From positions 1 through 64,000 of the forward strand of contig DATJFQ010000047.1 in the NCBI GenBank assembly GCA_035495555.1: DNA of 64,000 nucleotides, given 5' to 3'. The notes below the pieces were generated by a model. That model was given only the letters and a program-made list of their open reading frames with translations. It had not been told where the DNA came from and ran no database searches. Shown in pieces: positions 1 through 6,705 of this stretch. Every line of letters starts with the position of its first letter. Positions within the stretch are counted from its first letter, which is position 1. Source of the stretch: DATJFQ01 sp035495555. GTDB taxonomy: Bacteria > Acidobacteriota > Vicinamibacteria > Vicinamibacterales > 2-12-FULL-66-21. The translations under genes and the position numbers were made by a program.

Positions 1-1
1 G

Positions 2-229
2 GCCGAAGACGGCGAGCGGCTGACGGTGGTCTGGTGGCAGGACGAGGAAACGCTGCGCGCATGGCGCCTGCACGCGCGCCATCTCGTTGCGCAGCGCCTC
101 GGGCGCGAACGCTGGTACGAGTACTACAAGATCGAGGTCGCCGAAGTGATCCGCGCAAAGGACTTCACGCGGGACGGCGATCAGCGTCGATCGATCGAGA
201 ATCCGCCGGCGCCCCGCGCCGCGATGTAA
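2..229 (+). CDS. ABM-fold (antibiotic biosynthesis monooxygenase-like) protein, 5' end missing
   Basis: The reading frame is open from the window edge and ends at TAA 227-229. The visible residues include WWQDEETLRAW, followed by a HARHLVAQRLGRERWYEYY segment and KIEVAEVIR. This is the usual C-terminal half of small ABM-domain proteins (HmoA/YdhR-like ferredoxin-fold monooxygenases of about 100 residues). The start lies upstream of the window. About 20 residues follow the conserved core, so the 3' end overlaps the convergent DoxX gene by 49 bp. The substrate cannot be read from the sequence; several members act on haem or polyketides, and many are uncharacterised. Confidence 0.7.
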   Translation, partial: AEDGERLTVVWWQDEETLRAWRLHARHLVAQRLGRERWYEYYKIEVAEVIRAKDFTRDGDQRRSIENPPAPRAAM

Positions 230-546
230 AGGAACGCAAGGCAGTACAGAACGGCGGGTTCTCCGCCGTTGGTGATCGGCCACAGCCCGCGCGGGTAGTG
301 CGCGAGAAAGTAGGCCACGGCCATCTCGCCGCTCGCGACAAACGCGGCCAGATGCGTGAGGAACCCGACGGCAATGAGGGTGCCGCAAACGGTTTCGATG
401 ATCGCCGCCGCTCCGTAGCGAGACGTGATCGCCACCAGGTGTCCATTGAACAGCCCGAATTTCTGCAGGCCGTGGCAGACGAACATCACGCCAAACACGA
501 TCCGGAAGAGCGGATATACGTAAGGAGCAAGACGATCGAATTTCAT
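181..546 (-). CDS. DoxX family membrane protein
   Basis: A 121-residue hydrophobic protein. Its N-terminus (PLFRIVFGVMFVCHGLQKFG) is the DoxX hallmark: a first transmembrane helix ending in HGLQKFG. Three further helices follow (about residues 47-67, 73-90 and 97-115), giving the usual four-helix DoxX/SURF4 topology. DoxX proteins are linked to thiosulfate:quinone oxidoreductase subunits and to redox stress, but most paralogues have no proven reaction. The 3' end overlaps the convergent ABM gene. A TACAAT -10 box on the minus strand (561-566) gives only a short leader, and no clear Shine-Dalgarno sequence is visible. Confidence 0.8.
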   Translation of the reverse strand: MKFDRLAPYVYPLFRIVFGVMFVCHGLQKFGLFNGHLVAITSRYGAAAIIETVCGTLIAVGFLTHLAAFVASGEMAVAYFLAHYPRGLWPITNGGEPAVLYCLAFLYIAARGAGGFSIDRR

Positions 547-644
547 GGCGGACCGAATTGATTGTACCCGCGACCCGCAGCCGGCCGGGAAACGGGAACG
601 GAATGCCGGTAATTACGCCATCCACGCATCCCGTTCCGTCTGTG

Positions 645-1418
645 TCAGCCCTTCCGGGACGAAGCGAACACCCGTCCCATGTAATCCCAGACCTTGCGGT
701 CCATGAACGGACCTGCCTGCTTCTGCATCGGCGCGGGCCACTCCTTCTTGTTCGCCCACACCTCCTTCAGCCCCTCGTTGATGCCTTGGTGGCCCTGGGT
801 GAACTCGTGGACGAGCGAGTTCCAGCGCCCCCCGAGTGCCTGCGCGCGAGCGCCGGCCGGATCCTCGTTCGCGGCCATGGCCGACTCCACGTCGTGGAAC
901 AGTTCCATCCAGCGCCTCGTACCGTCTTCCGCGCGCTGACGCATCTCCGGCGTCATCTCCGCCCGCCGCTTTTCGAGCTCCGCCCATGCCTCGTCGCTGT
1001 AGAACTGCTTGAAGTATTCGGTGTTCTCCTGCATCTCAATCACCTCGATGATGCGTCTGATGACGGAGGCGTCCGGTGTTCCGTTGACATGCACCGTCTG
1101 CTCGGCGGCGCGGATCGCTTCGATCGCGATGTCCAGACGCCGCCGCTTTTCCTCGAGCGCGCGCCGCTGACTCCGGAGCACGACCGGCAGCGATCGCGCG
1201 TCGCGATCGAGCACGGACCTGATCTCCTTCAACGGCAGTCCCAGGAACTTCAGCGCCACGATCCGCTCGAGCCGGTCGAGGTCGCGCTCGGAATACACGC
1301 GATACCCGGAGCCGGTCCGACGCGGCTCGAGCAGCGCCAGGCGGTCATAGTGATGCAGCGCGCGGACGGTGACGCCGGCCAGCTCCGCGAACTGCTGCAC
1401 ACGGTAGGTAGTTCCCAC
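645..1418 (-). CDS. MerR family regulator with TipAS effector domain
   Basis: 257 residues. Residues 1-75 form a MerR winged helix (YRVQQFAELAGVTVRALHHYD, then YRVYSERDLDRLERI). A coiled-coil dimerisation helix follows (about 78-115). The C-terminal half (about 130-250: EWAELEKR-like helices, HQGINEG, GPFMDRKVWDYMG) matches TipAS, the ligand-binding domain of TipAL/SkgA regulators that sense thiopeptides or oxidative conditions. The GTG start is preceded by CGGAGG with a 6-nt spacer. A dyad at 1446-1463 just upstream suits autoregulation. The ligand is unknown. Confidence 0.88.
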   Translation of the reverse strand: MGTTYRVQQFAELAGVTVRALHHYDRLALLEPRRTGSGYRVYSERDLDRLERIVALKFLGLPLKEIRSVLDRDARSLPVVLRSQRRALEEKRRRLDIAIEAIRAAEQTVHVNGTPDASVIRRIIEVIEMQENTEYFKQFYSDEAWAELEKRRAEMTPEMRQRAEDGTRRWMELFHDVESAMAANEDPAGARAQALGGRWNSLVHEFTQGHQGINEGLKEVWANKKEWPAPMQKQAGPFMDRKVWDYMGRVFASSRKG

Positions 1419-1445
1419 TAAGAGCCTCCGTCCAGCAGTGTGAGG

Positions 1446-1463
1446 CCTTACGTTACGTCAAGG
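1446..1463. promoter_or_regulatory. Probable MerR operator dyad upstream of the TipAS regulator
   Basis: The sequence CCTTACGTTACGTCAAGG reads as an imperfect dyad (CCTT-ACGT / ACGT-AAGG with one offset base), about 28 bp before the regulator start. MerR proteins bind such dyads between -35 and -10 elements. On the minus strand the dyad begins with TTGACG, a reasonable -35 box. I do not see a good -10 at 19 bp, so this is tentative. Confidence 0.4.
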
Positions 1464-1468
1464 TCAAG

Positions 1469-1632
1469 GCGAGGCGCGAGGCGGGAGGCGGGAGGCGCGA
1501 GGCGAGAGGTGCGAGGTGCGAGGTGCGAGGTGCGAGGCGCGAGGCGCGAGGCGCGAGGCGGGAGCCGCGAGGCTGGAGGCGCGGCGGGAGGCGCGAGGCG
1601 GGAGGCGCGACGAGGGAGGCGCGAGGCGCGCG
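1469..1632. repeat. Heptamer repeat family A (GCGAGGC/GGGAGGC), about 160 bp
   Basis: An uninterrupted run of imperfect 7-nt units (GCGAGGC, GGGAGGC, GTGCGAG variants), purine-rich on the plus strand. It fills the space between the MEDS gene and the MerR regulator. Both strands stay open in several frames because the units lack stops, which produces spurious Arg/Ala/Gly-rich ORFs. The same family recurs at six other loci in the window. Confidence 0.95.
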
Positions 1633-1681
1633 GGCCCGATCGCCTCACCAGCGACGGGGGCGAGGACGGGCGCCCGCTAGC

Positions 1682-2284
1682 CTAGGAATTGACGACGTCG
1701 ACGGCGGCTTGCGTGAGGAGCCAGCGGCCGAGGGTGTCGTCCGATGACATCCGGGTTTCGGAGTGGCACTCGCAGACGGAGCGGAGCCGCGCGGCGGCGC
1801 GGTCGGGCGCGAATACGGTGGCGTCGTACCCGCACAGCAGCGTGATCGGCTCACGATCGAGCAGCTCGTTCCAGAGCTGCTCCAAGCGCAGCGCGGCGTC
1901 CAAGTCGCCGCGGGCCGCAAGGAGATCGACCAGTTCTCCGTAAACCCGGACTCGACCGGCCGGCAGCGAACGCTGCAGTTGACCGATCGCACGTCGAAAC
2001 AGCTCTCGATCCGGCACGCCGCCGCGCGAGATGTCGTACAGCAGCACCTCAGCATCAAGGAACGCGAGCCTGCCGTCGGTGAGCCGCTGCGAAATCAGAG
2101 CAGCCCCTTCGCCGGCGGCACGCACGACCGCTTCCCAGTGTGCGCCGGTGGCGAGCACCGCGACGGGCTCGTCCGCCACCAGGGCCTCGAGCACGAACGT
2201 CGCGATTGCGGCCGCTCGGGAAGCGTCCGAATCGAAAAGCGTCACGGCGTGTCTGGAATGGTTCACCTGGTCCTGTCTCGCCAT
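1682..2284 (-). CDS. MEDS (DcmR-type sensory) domain protein
   Basis: About 200 residues from ATG 2284 (an upstream GTG at 2308 would add eight residues). The N-terminus HAVTLFDSDASRAAAIATFV and the C-terminal half with LLCGYDATVF match the MEDS domain (methanogen/methylotroph DcmR sensory domain), a KaiC-like fold used for sensing small organic molecules. There is no DNA-binding domain, unlike DcmR. The gene lies 70-odd bp downstream of a GAF histidine kinase in the same direction, so the two are probably co-transcribed and may act together. The C-terminal CECHSE is a possible metal or redox site. Confidence 0.75.
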   Translation of the reverse strand: MARQDQVNHSRHAVTLFDSDASRAAAIATFVLEALVADEPVAVLATGAHWEAVVRAAGEGAALISQRLTDGRLAFLDAEVLLYDISRGGVPDRELFRRAIGQLQRSLPAGRVRVYGELVDLLAARGDLDAALRLEQLWNELLDREPITLLCGYDATVFAPDRAAARLRSVCECHSETRMSSDDTLGRWLLTQAAVDVVNS

Positions 2285-2357
2285 GCGTCCGTGCAACGTC
2301 CGCAGCACGGTCGTTGTGCAAATCCAGCTCCGTCGTAACCCTTACGATGCTGTGGAG

Positions 2358-4118
2358 TTACACGCTCGAGGCGCGGGTGGCTGGGAGGCGCACGGTAAAG
2401 GTCGCACCGCGGCCTTCACCGTCGCTTTGTGCAACGATGGTGCCGCCGTGCATTTCAACGATGCTGCGCGCGATCGAAAGGCCGAGCCCGAGGCCGCCGT
2501 GGTCTCTGGAAATCCGCGCGTCGGCCTGACGAAATCGCTCGAAAATGAACGGCAGGGCTTCGACCGGAATCCCGCGGCCGGAATCCCGCACCTCGAACTC
2601 CACGCTGTCGCCAGCCGGCCTGATCCTGAAATCGACGGATCCACCCGGCGGCGTGAACTTCACCGAGTTCGTCAGCAGATTCCAGCACACCTGCTGCAGG
2701 CGATCGAAATCGCCGGTCAGCGGCGGCATGTCAGGGGCCACCTCGCACCGCAGCGCCAGGTTCTTCGCCTGCGCGGCGGGCGCGACGGTCGCGGCGGCAT
2801 CGGCGGCAAGGCGCTCCAGATCCACGGCGCTCATTTTCAGCCGCAGCTTGCCGGCGATGATCCGGGAGACGTCGAGGACGTCCTCGACAATCTGCGTCAA
2901 GGCCTGCGCGTTGCGCTCGATGACTTCGATGGCGTGATCGCGGCGATCGTCGGCCACAGCGCCGCTGCGAAGCATCCGTGAATACCCGACGATGGCGTTC
3001 AACGGCGTTCGCAGTTCGTGCGACAGCGTCGCCAGGAACTCATCCTTCAACTGGCTCGCCGCGCGCGCTTCGCCGAACGCCCACGAGTTCTCGATCGCCA
3101 CCGCCGCGCGATCGGCGACCGTTTCAGCGAACCGGAGATCCGCATCGCGGTAGTGGCGTCCGGATTCCGCGGAGACGAACGTGATCGCTCCGACGGTCCC
3201 CTGCCGCGTTCTGAGCGGCACGATCATGTACGACGTGATATTCAGCGCGTAGATCGCGTGTCGATGCTCGTCGGGGATGGGCGCCGCGTCGATCATCTCC
3301 CGCGTCAGGTGCTCCATCCGTTCGGAGCGGCCGCTTCGCAGCACGCTCCAGAGTCCCGTTGGGGCGTCCTTCGATTGCGGATACTGCTGGACGAAATCTT
3401 CCGCGAGCTGCACGCGTGCCGGATCGATGTGCGCGAGCGCCAGTCGCTCCGCCTCCCCATCGTGCCGCAGCATGTCGATCGCGCACCAGTCCGCAATGTG
3501 CGGAACGGCCAGTTGCGCGAGTGTTTTCAGCGTCTGCCCGTAGTCCAGGGAACTGGCGAGCGCCGCCGCTGCGCGCGCGAGGAAGAGCGCCTGCTGCTCG
3601 CGATGGAGCTGCTCGGCGTGCAGATCGGCCGTACGGAGGGCCGCACCCGCGACGTCACCGAGCGCCTGTGCCAGGAGCAGCTCGTTTTCGGAGAACTGGT
3701 GGCGCGACCGGTAGTAGAAGACCAGCGTCGCGGCCGGTTCGCCGCCAATGCGTACCGGAGCGGCGAGCATCGACCGGATGCCTTCGCGCGCGTAGGCGTG
3801 CTGCCGCTCCGACAGACGCGAGTTCTGCATGACGTCCTCGGCGGCGATGATGCCCGACATGTCGCCGATCGACGCCGCACGCCCCTGAAACGACGAGATA
3901 ATCTCGGCGGCGAACTCGTCGGACACACCGGCGTGCGATGCCATGTACCAGCGCGGCGGCGACGGATTCAGCCGCCACACGGCGTAGCCGTCCGCCTGGA
4001 CGAACTCTTTTGCGAACGCGAGGATGCCCGGGAGGACGTCTTCGAGCCGCGGAGATCCGAGGAGCACACCCGCGGTCGCAAACAGCGAGAGAAGCCGCTC
4101 CGTGGTCGCGTCCGCCAT
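2358..4118 (-). CDS. GAF-GAF sensor histidine kinase
   Basis: 586 residues, no transmembrane segment, therefore cytoplasmic. Two GAF-like domains (about 10-175 and 180-345) precede a HisKA helix with SHELRTPLNAIVGY; the phospho-accepting His is about residue 367. An ATPase domain follows, with the N box (NLLTNSVKFTPPGG), G1 (DSGRGI) and G2 (GGLGLGLSI). No receiver domain is attached, and the neighbouring MEDS protein is the only candidate partner. A TAGAAT -10 box sits 9 nt before the ATG, with no Shine-Dalgarno sequence. The gene is divergent from the proline-racemase-family gene, which carries the same hexamer at the same distance. Confidence 0.93.
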   Translation of the reverse strand: MADATTERLLSLFATAGVLLGSPRLEDVLPGILAFAKEFVQADGYAVWRLNPSPPRWYMASHAGVSDEFAAEIISSFQGRAASIGDMSGIIAAEDVMQNSRLSERQHAYAREGIRSMLAAPVRIGGEPAATLVFYYRSRHQFSENELLLAQALGDVAGAALRTADLHAEQLHREQQALFLARAAAALASSLDYGQTLKTLAQLAVPHIADWCAIDMLRHDGEAERLALAHIDPARVQLAEDFVQQYPQSKDAPTGLWSVLRSGRSERMEHLTREMIDAAPIPDEHRHAIYALNITSYMIVPLRTRQGTVGAITFVSAESGRHYRDADLRFAETVADRAAVAIENSWAFGEARAASQLKDEFLATLSHELRTPLNAIVGYSRMLRSGAVADDRRDHAIEVIERNAQALTQIVEDVLDVSRIIAGKLRLKMSAVDLERLAADAAATVAPAAQAKNLALRCEVAPDMPPLTGDFDRLQQVCWNLLTNSVKFTPPGGSVDFRIRPAGDSVEFEVRDSGRGIPVEALPFIFERFRQADARISRDHGGLGLGLSIARSIVEMHGGTIVAQSDGEGRGATFTVRLPATRASSV

Positions 4119-4127
4119 TGTCCGGGT

Positions 4128-4133
4128 ATTCTA
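4128..4133 (-). promoter_or_regulatory. -10 box TAGAAT of the GAF kinase gene
   Basis: TAGAAT on the minus strand (5 of 6 bases match TATAAT), separated by 9 nt from the ATG at 4118. Transcription would begin within about 2 nt of the start codon, so the mRNA is predicted to be leaderless or nearly so. No -35 box is obvious. Confidence 0.5.
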
Positions 4134-4163
4134 CGCGCTCCGTTGCGCGTCGGTCGTCCGGCG

Positions 4164-4169
4164 TAGAAT
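4164..4169 (+). promoter_or_regulatory. -10 box TAGAAT of the proline-racemase-family gene
   Basis: TAGAAT lies 9 nt before the ATG at 4179, mirroring the divergent gene's promoter. No Shine-Dalgarno sequence lies between the box and the start. Confidence 0.5.
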
Positions 4170-4178
4170 GGCGCCACG

Positions 4179-5261
4179 ATGCGGTTGACCTCGCTTATCT
4201 CAGCCGTCGATCTGCACGCCTGCGGAGAGCCCGGCCGGGTGATCGTCGGCGGCGTCCGCGACGTGCCCGGCGCGACGATGTTCGACAAGATGCAGTTTCT
4301 CTCGACTCACATGGATGGCCTGCGGCTGCGCATGCTGCGGGAGCCGCGCGGCTATCCGGCCGCGAACTGCAATCTGCTGCTGCCATCGACCCATCCCGAC
4401 GCGGATGCCGGCTTCGTGATCATGGAGCAGGTGGAGTACCCGCCGATGTCGGGCACAAATACGATTTGCGTCACGACCGCGCTGCTGGAAACCGGCATCG
4501 TCGCGATGCGCGAACCCGCCACCGAACTGACGCTCGAAGCGCCGGCGGGATTGATTCGCGTGCGCGCCGACTGCCGGGACGGTAAGGTGTCGCGCGTGAC
4601 GTTCCGGAACGTGCCGGCGTTCGCCGTGCATCTGGATCGCGAGATCGACGTGCCGTCGCTCGGACGGGTGATGGTTGATGTCGCGTGGGGCGGCATGTAC
4701 TACGTCATCGCGGACGCACGCGCGTTCGGACTCCGCCTCGTCCCGGACGAAGGCAAGGACATCGTGCGCATCGGCGAGATGATCAAGGCCGCCGCGCAGG
4801 AGCAATTGCCGGTCGTCCATCCGGAGAACCCGGCGATCACCGGACCGACCATCGCACAGCTCTCCGGGCCCGCGCTGTCGGGCGAGAACGATTGGCGCAA
4901 CGCGGTGATCGTCTCGACGGGAACGCTCGATTGGAACGTCCCGTCCACATGGACCGGCGCGCTCGATCGATCGCCGTGCGGGACCGGGACCTGCGCGAAG
5001 ATGGCGACGCTCCACGCGCGCGGCCAGCTCCCCTTGCAGCGGCCGTTTCGGCACGAGGGGGTTCTCGGAACCGTGTTCACTGGAACACTCGTCGAAGACG
5101 CGACTGTCGGCCCCTATGAGGCGGTCGTCCCGGAACTGGCAGGAACGGCATGGATTACCGGGTTCGCACAGTACGCGCTCGACCCTGAGGATCCGTTCCC
5201 CGAGGGGTTCACCGTCGGCGACATCTGGGGGGCGGTGCGGGACGGTTCCTCAAAGCTGTAG
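4179..5261 (+). CDS. Proline racemase superfamily enzyme (Ser/Cys catalytic pair)
   Basis: 360 residues, full length for the PF05544 family (proline racemase, hydroxyproline 2-epimerase, trans-3-hydroxy-L-proline dehydratase). The second catalytic cysteine is present in DRSPCGTGTCAK (C267). The first catalytic position, usually Cys in MCGHG, is Ser91 in PPMSGTNTIC, and the usual His is Thr. Ser/Cys members of the superfamily are known and are reported to epimerise hydroxyprolines, while Thr/Cys members dehydrate trans-3-hydroxyproline. A hydroxyproline epimerase is thus the best guess, with substrate unproven. The gene stands alone, without other hydroxyproline catabolic genes nearby. Confidence 0.85.
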   Translation: MRLTSLISAVDLHACGEPGRVIVGGVRDVPGATMFDKMQFLSTHMDGLRLRMLREPRGYPAANCNLLLPSTHPDADAGFVIMEQVEYPPMSGTNTICVTTALLETGIVAMREPATELTLEAPAGLIRVRADCRDGKVSRVTFRNVPAFAVHLDREIDVPSLGRVMVDVAWGGMYYVIADARAFGLRLVPDEGKDIVRIGEMIKAAAQEQLPVVHPENPAITGPTIAQLSGPALSGENDWRNAVIVSTGTLDWNVPSTWTGALDRSPCGTGTCAKMATLHARGQLPLQRPFRHEGVLGTVFTGTLVEDATVGPYEAVVPELAGTAWITGFAQYALDPEDPFPEGFTVGDIWGAVRDGSSKL

Positions 5262-5367
5262 CAAACTACCGTGGTGTTGTAGGGTTTCGCACGAGCTTGC
5301 CTGCTCAACTCCTGCAAATTCGCCGTCCCGCCTTCGGCACGTACCTTGATCGTTCCACGGCACGCGC

Positions 5368-6339
5368 ATGGCCATGGCAATCACCAGACGGGGGCAGGAG
5401 CCCGATGACAGCGCTCACCCACACAGTACGGCTGAGCTGCGTCAGTGGGTCCTCGCAGAGCTGCCCCTGTCGGGCGATCAGGCCGCGCACCTCCTGGAGA
5501 TGATTGAACTGATCGTCGCACGCCAGCGCCAACTGGTCGAGGAGTCGAAACACGAAGCGATGCGCGCGATGTCGGAGGGGTTTGCCGCGAAGATGGAGCG
5601 CCTCCAGCGGCAGCTCACCGAAAAAGACGTCACGGTGAGCAACATCGCACGGTACTTCGAAGAAGTCGTCGCCGAACTCACCGAGAAATCACACCGCGAC
5701 CCGAAGACGAAGCTGCTGAACTTCGATTGGTTCATGGAGCGGGTGGAGTCGTTCCTCGCCGTCGAGCAGCGTGTCCGCTGGTGCGGCGTCGGGGTCGTCG
5801 ATATCACCAGCTTCAAGTGGTACAACGACACCCTTGGCCACGCCGTCGGCGACCGGATAATCGAGCGGGTCGCGCGCGTGCTGGCCGATCAAATCCGCTC
5901 GGAAGATTTTCTCGCGATGGAACGCGGCGGCGAAGCGCGCGACCTCCACGCCCGGTTCGGCGGCGACGAGTTCTGTTTCCTGGTTCCGGACCTCCCGGGC
6001 TGCGCCGAGGCGCTCGAAATCGCGCAGCGCTTCAAGACTGCGGTCGAAGCGCACGACTGGACGCAGGACGAGCGCCGCCTGGCGTCGCGGCCGGTACAGG
6101 TCGACGTCGGCGTCGTCTGCCTGCGGCTCGGGCCCGTGGGCGAACGCCGCGGTGTCGCGCGGAAGCTTGCGGCGGAACTCATTCAGCGCGCCGACAAACT
6201 GATGTACGAAGCCAAAGGCCGCCAGTCACCGCACGTCCACTCGGCCGCGGTGCGCGTGCTGCAGGGGAATCTGGCCGACATTCCGAATCAGGACGCGCTG
6301 TTCCGTGACTGTGGGACGCGGAAGGCGGGACGACGATAG
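5368..6339 (+). CDS. GGDEF diguanylate cyclase
   Basis: 323 residues. An N-terminal helical region (about 30-110, predicted coiled coil with LVEESKHEAMRAMSEGF and AKMERLQRQLTEKD) precedes a GGDEF domain. The domain has DITSFKWYNDTLGHAVGD and an intact active-site motif FGGDEF, followed by a final ADKLMYEAKG. Synthesis of cyclic di-GMP from two GTP is therefore expected. No transmembrane helix or sensory domain is recognisable; the coiled coil may drive dimerisation. An RxxD inhibitory site is not apparent. ATG 5368 or the next in-frame ATG at 5374 could be the start. Confidence 0.9.
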   Translation: MAMAITRRGQEPDDSAHPHSTAELRQWVLAELPLSGDQAAHLLEMIELIVARQRQLVEESKHEAMRAMSEGFAAKMERLQRQLTEKDVTVSNIARYFEEVVAELTEKSHRDPKTKLLNFDWFMERVESFLAVEQRVRWCGVGVVDITSFKWYNDTLGHAVGDRIIERVARVLADQIRSEDFLAMERGGEARDLHARFGGDEFCFLVPDLPGCAEALEIAQRFKTAVEAHDWTQDERRLASRPVQVDVGVVCLRLGPVGERRGVARKLAAELIQRADKLMYEAKGRQSPHVHSAAVRVLQGNLADIPNQDALFRDCGTRKAGRR

Positions 6340-6353
6340 CTGAATCCAGATTA

Positions 6354-6413
6354 ACTCCCCAACTCCCAACTCCCCAGTTCCTAATTCCCAACTCCCAAAT
6401 CCCGAATTCTCGA
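6354..6413. repeat. Heptamer repeat family B (CTCCCAA units)
   Basis: Imperfect 7-nt units of the TTGGGAG family, here C-rich on the plus strand (CAACTCCCAACTCC variants). They lie just after the GGDEF gene and before tRNA-His. The complementary strand carries runs of GGG separated by four bases, the sequence pattern of a G-quadruplex. Confidence 0.9.
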
Positions 6414-6459
6414 AACTCCTTTGGGGCTGGGCGGTACAAAGCACCTGTCGCCCGCGAGG

Positions 6460-6465
6460 TATAAT
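6460..6465 (+). promoter_or_regulatory. -10 box TATAAT of tRNA-His
   Basis: A perfect TATAAT consensus lies 25 bp before the mature 5' end of tRNA-His, so the primary transcript would have a 5' leader of roughly 17-19 nt for RNase P removal. No good -35 box is seen at 17 bp. Confidence 0.6.
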
Positions 6466-6490
6466 CGGCAGGTTCTACCGCCTCAAATAT

Positions 6491-6566
6491 GGTGGATGTA
6501 GCTCAATGGTAGAGCACCGGACTGTGGCTCCGGACGCTGCGGGTTCGATCCCCGTCATCCACCCCA
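6491..6566 (+). tRNA. tRNA-His (GTG anticodon)
   Basis: The cloverleaf folds by eye. The acceptor is GTGGATG/CATCCAC (6492-6498 with 6556-6562), with a D arm, an anticodon loop CTGTGGC in the stem CCGGA/TCCGG, and a TTCGATC T loop. The extra G at 6491 can pair with C73 at 6563, giving the G-1:C73 identity pair special to tRNA-His. The CCA end is encoded (6564-6566). Confidence 0.97.
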
Positions 6567-6705
6567 ACTCTCTCCTCTTTTCGGAAACTTCTTTCCCATA
6601 AAGCGCCGCGCGTTCTCACCGCGAGCGCCAATCCGGGGCAAAACCGTCGCCCGATCGTGGCACCCCGCTGGCATTGAGCAGGGCCCTGCGAAAAGGACAC
6701 GAACG

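Noticed and set aside
1469..1632. CRISPR array
   Set aside because: Units are seven bases with no spacers; there are no cas genes in the window.
6567..6705. Riboswitch upstream of the PLD-fold gene
   Set aside because: The 139 bp contain GGCAAAACC, reminiscent of a cyclic di-GMP aptamer, but the tetraloop and conserved CGCAAAGCC-type strand are missing.
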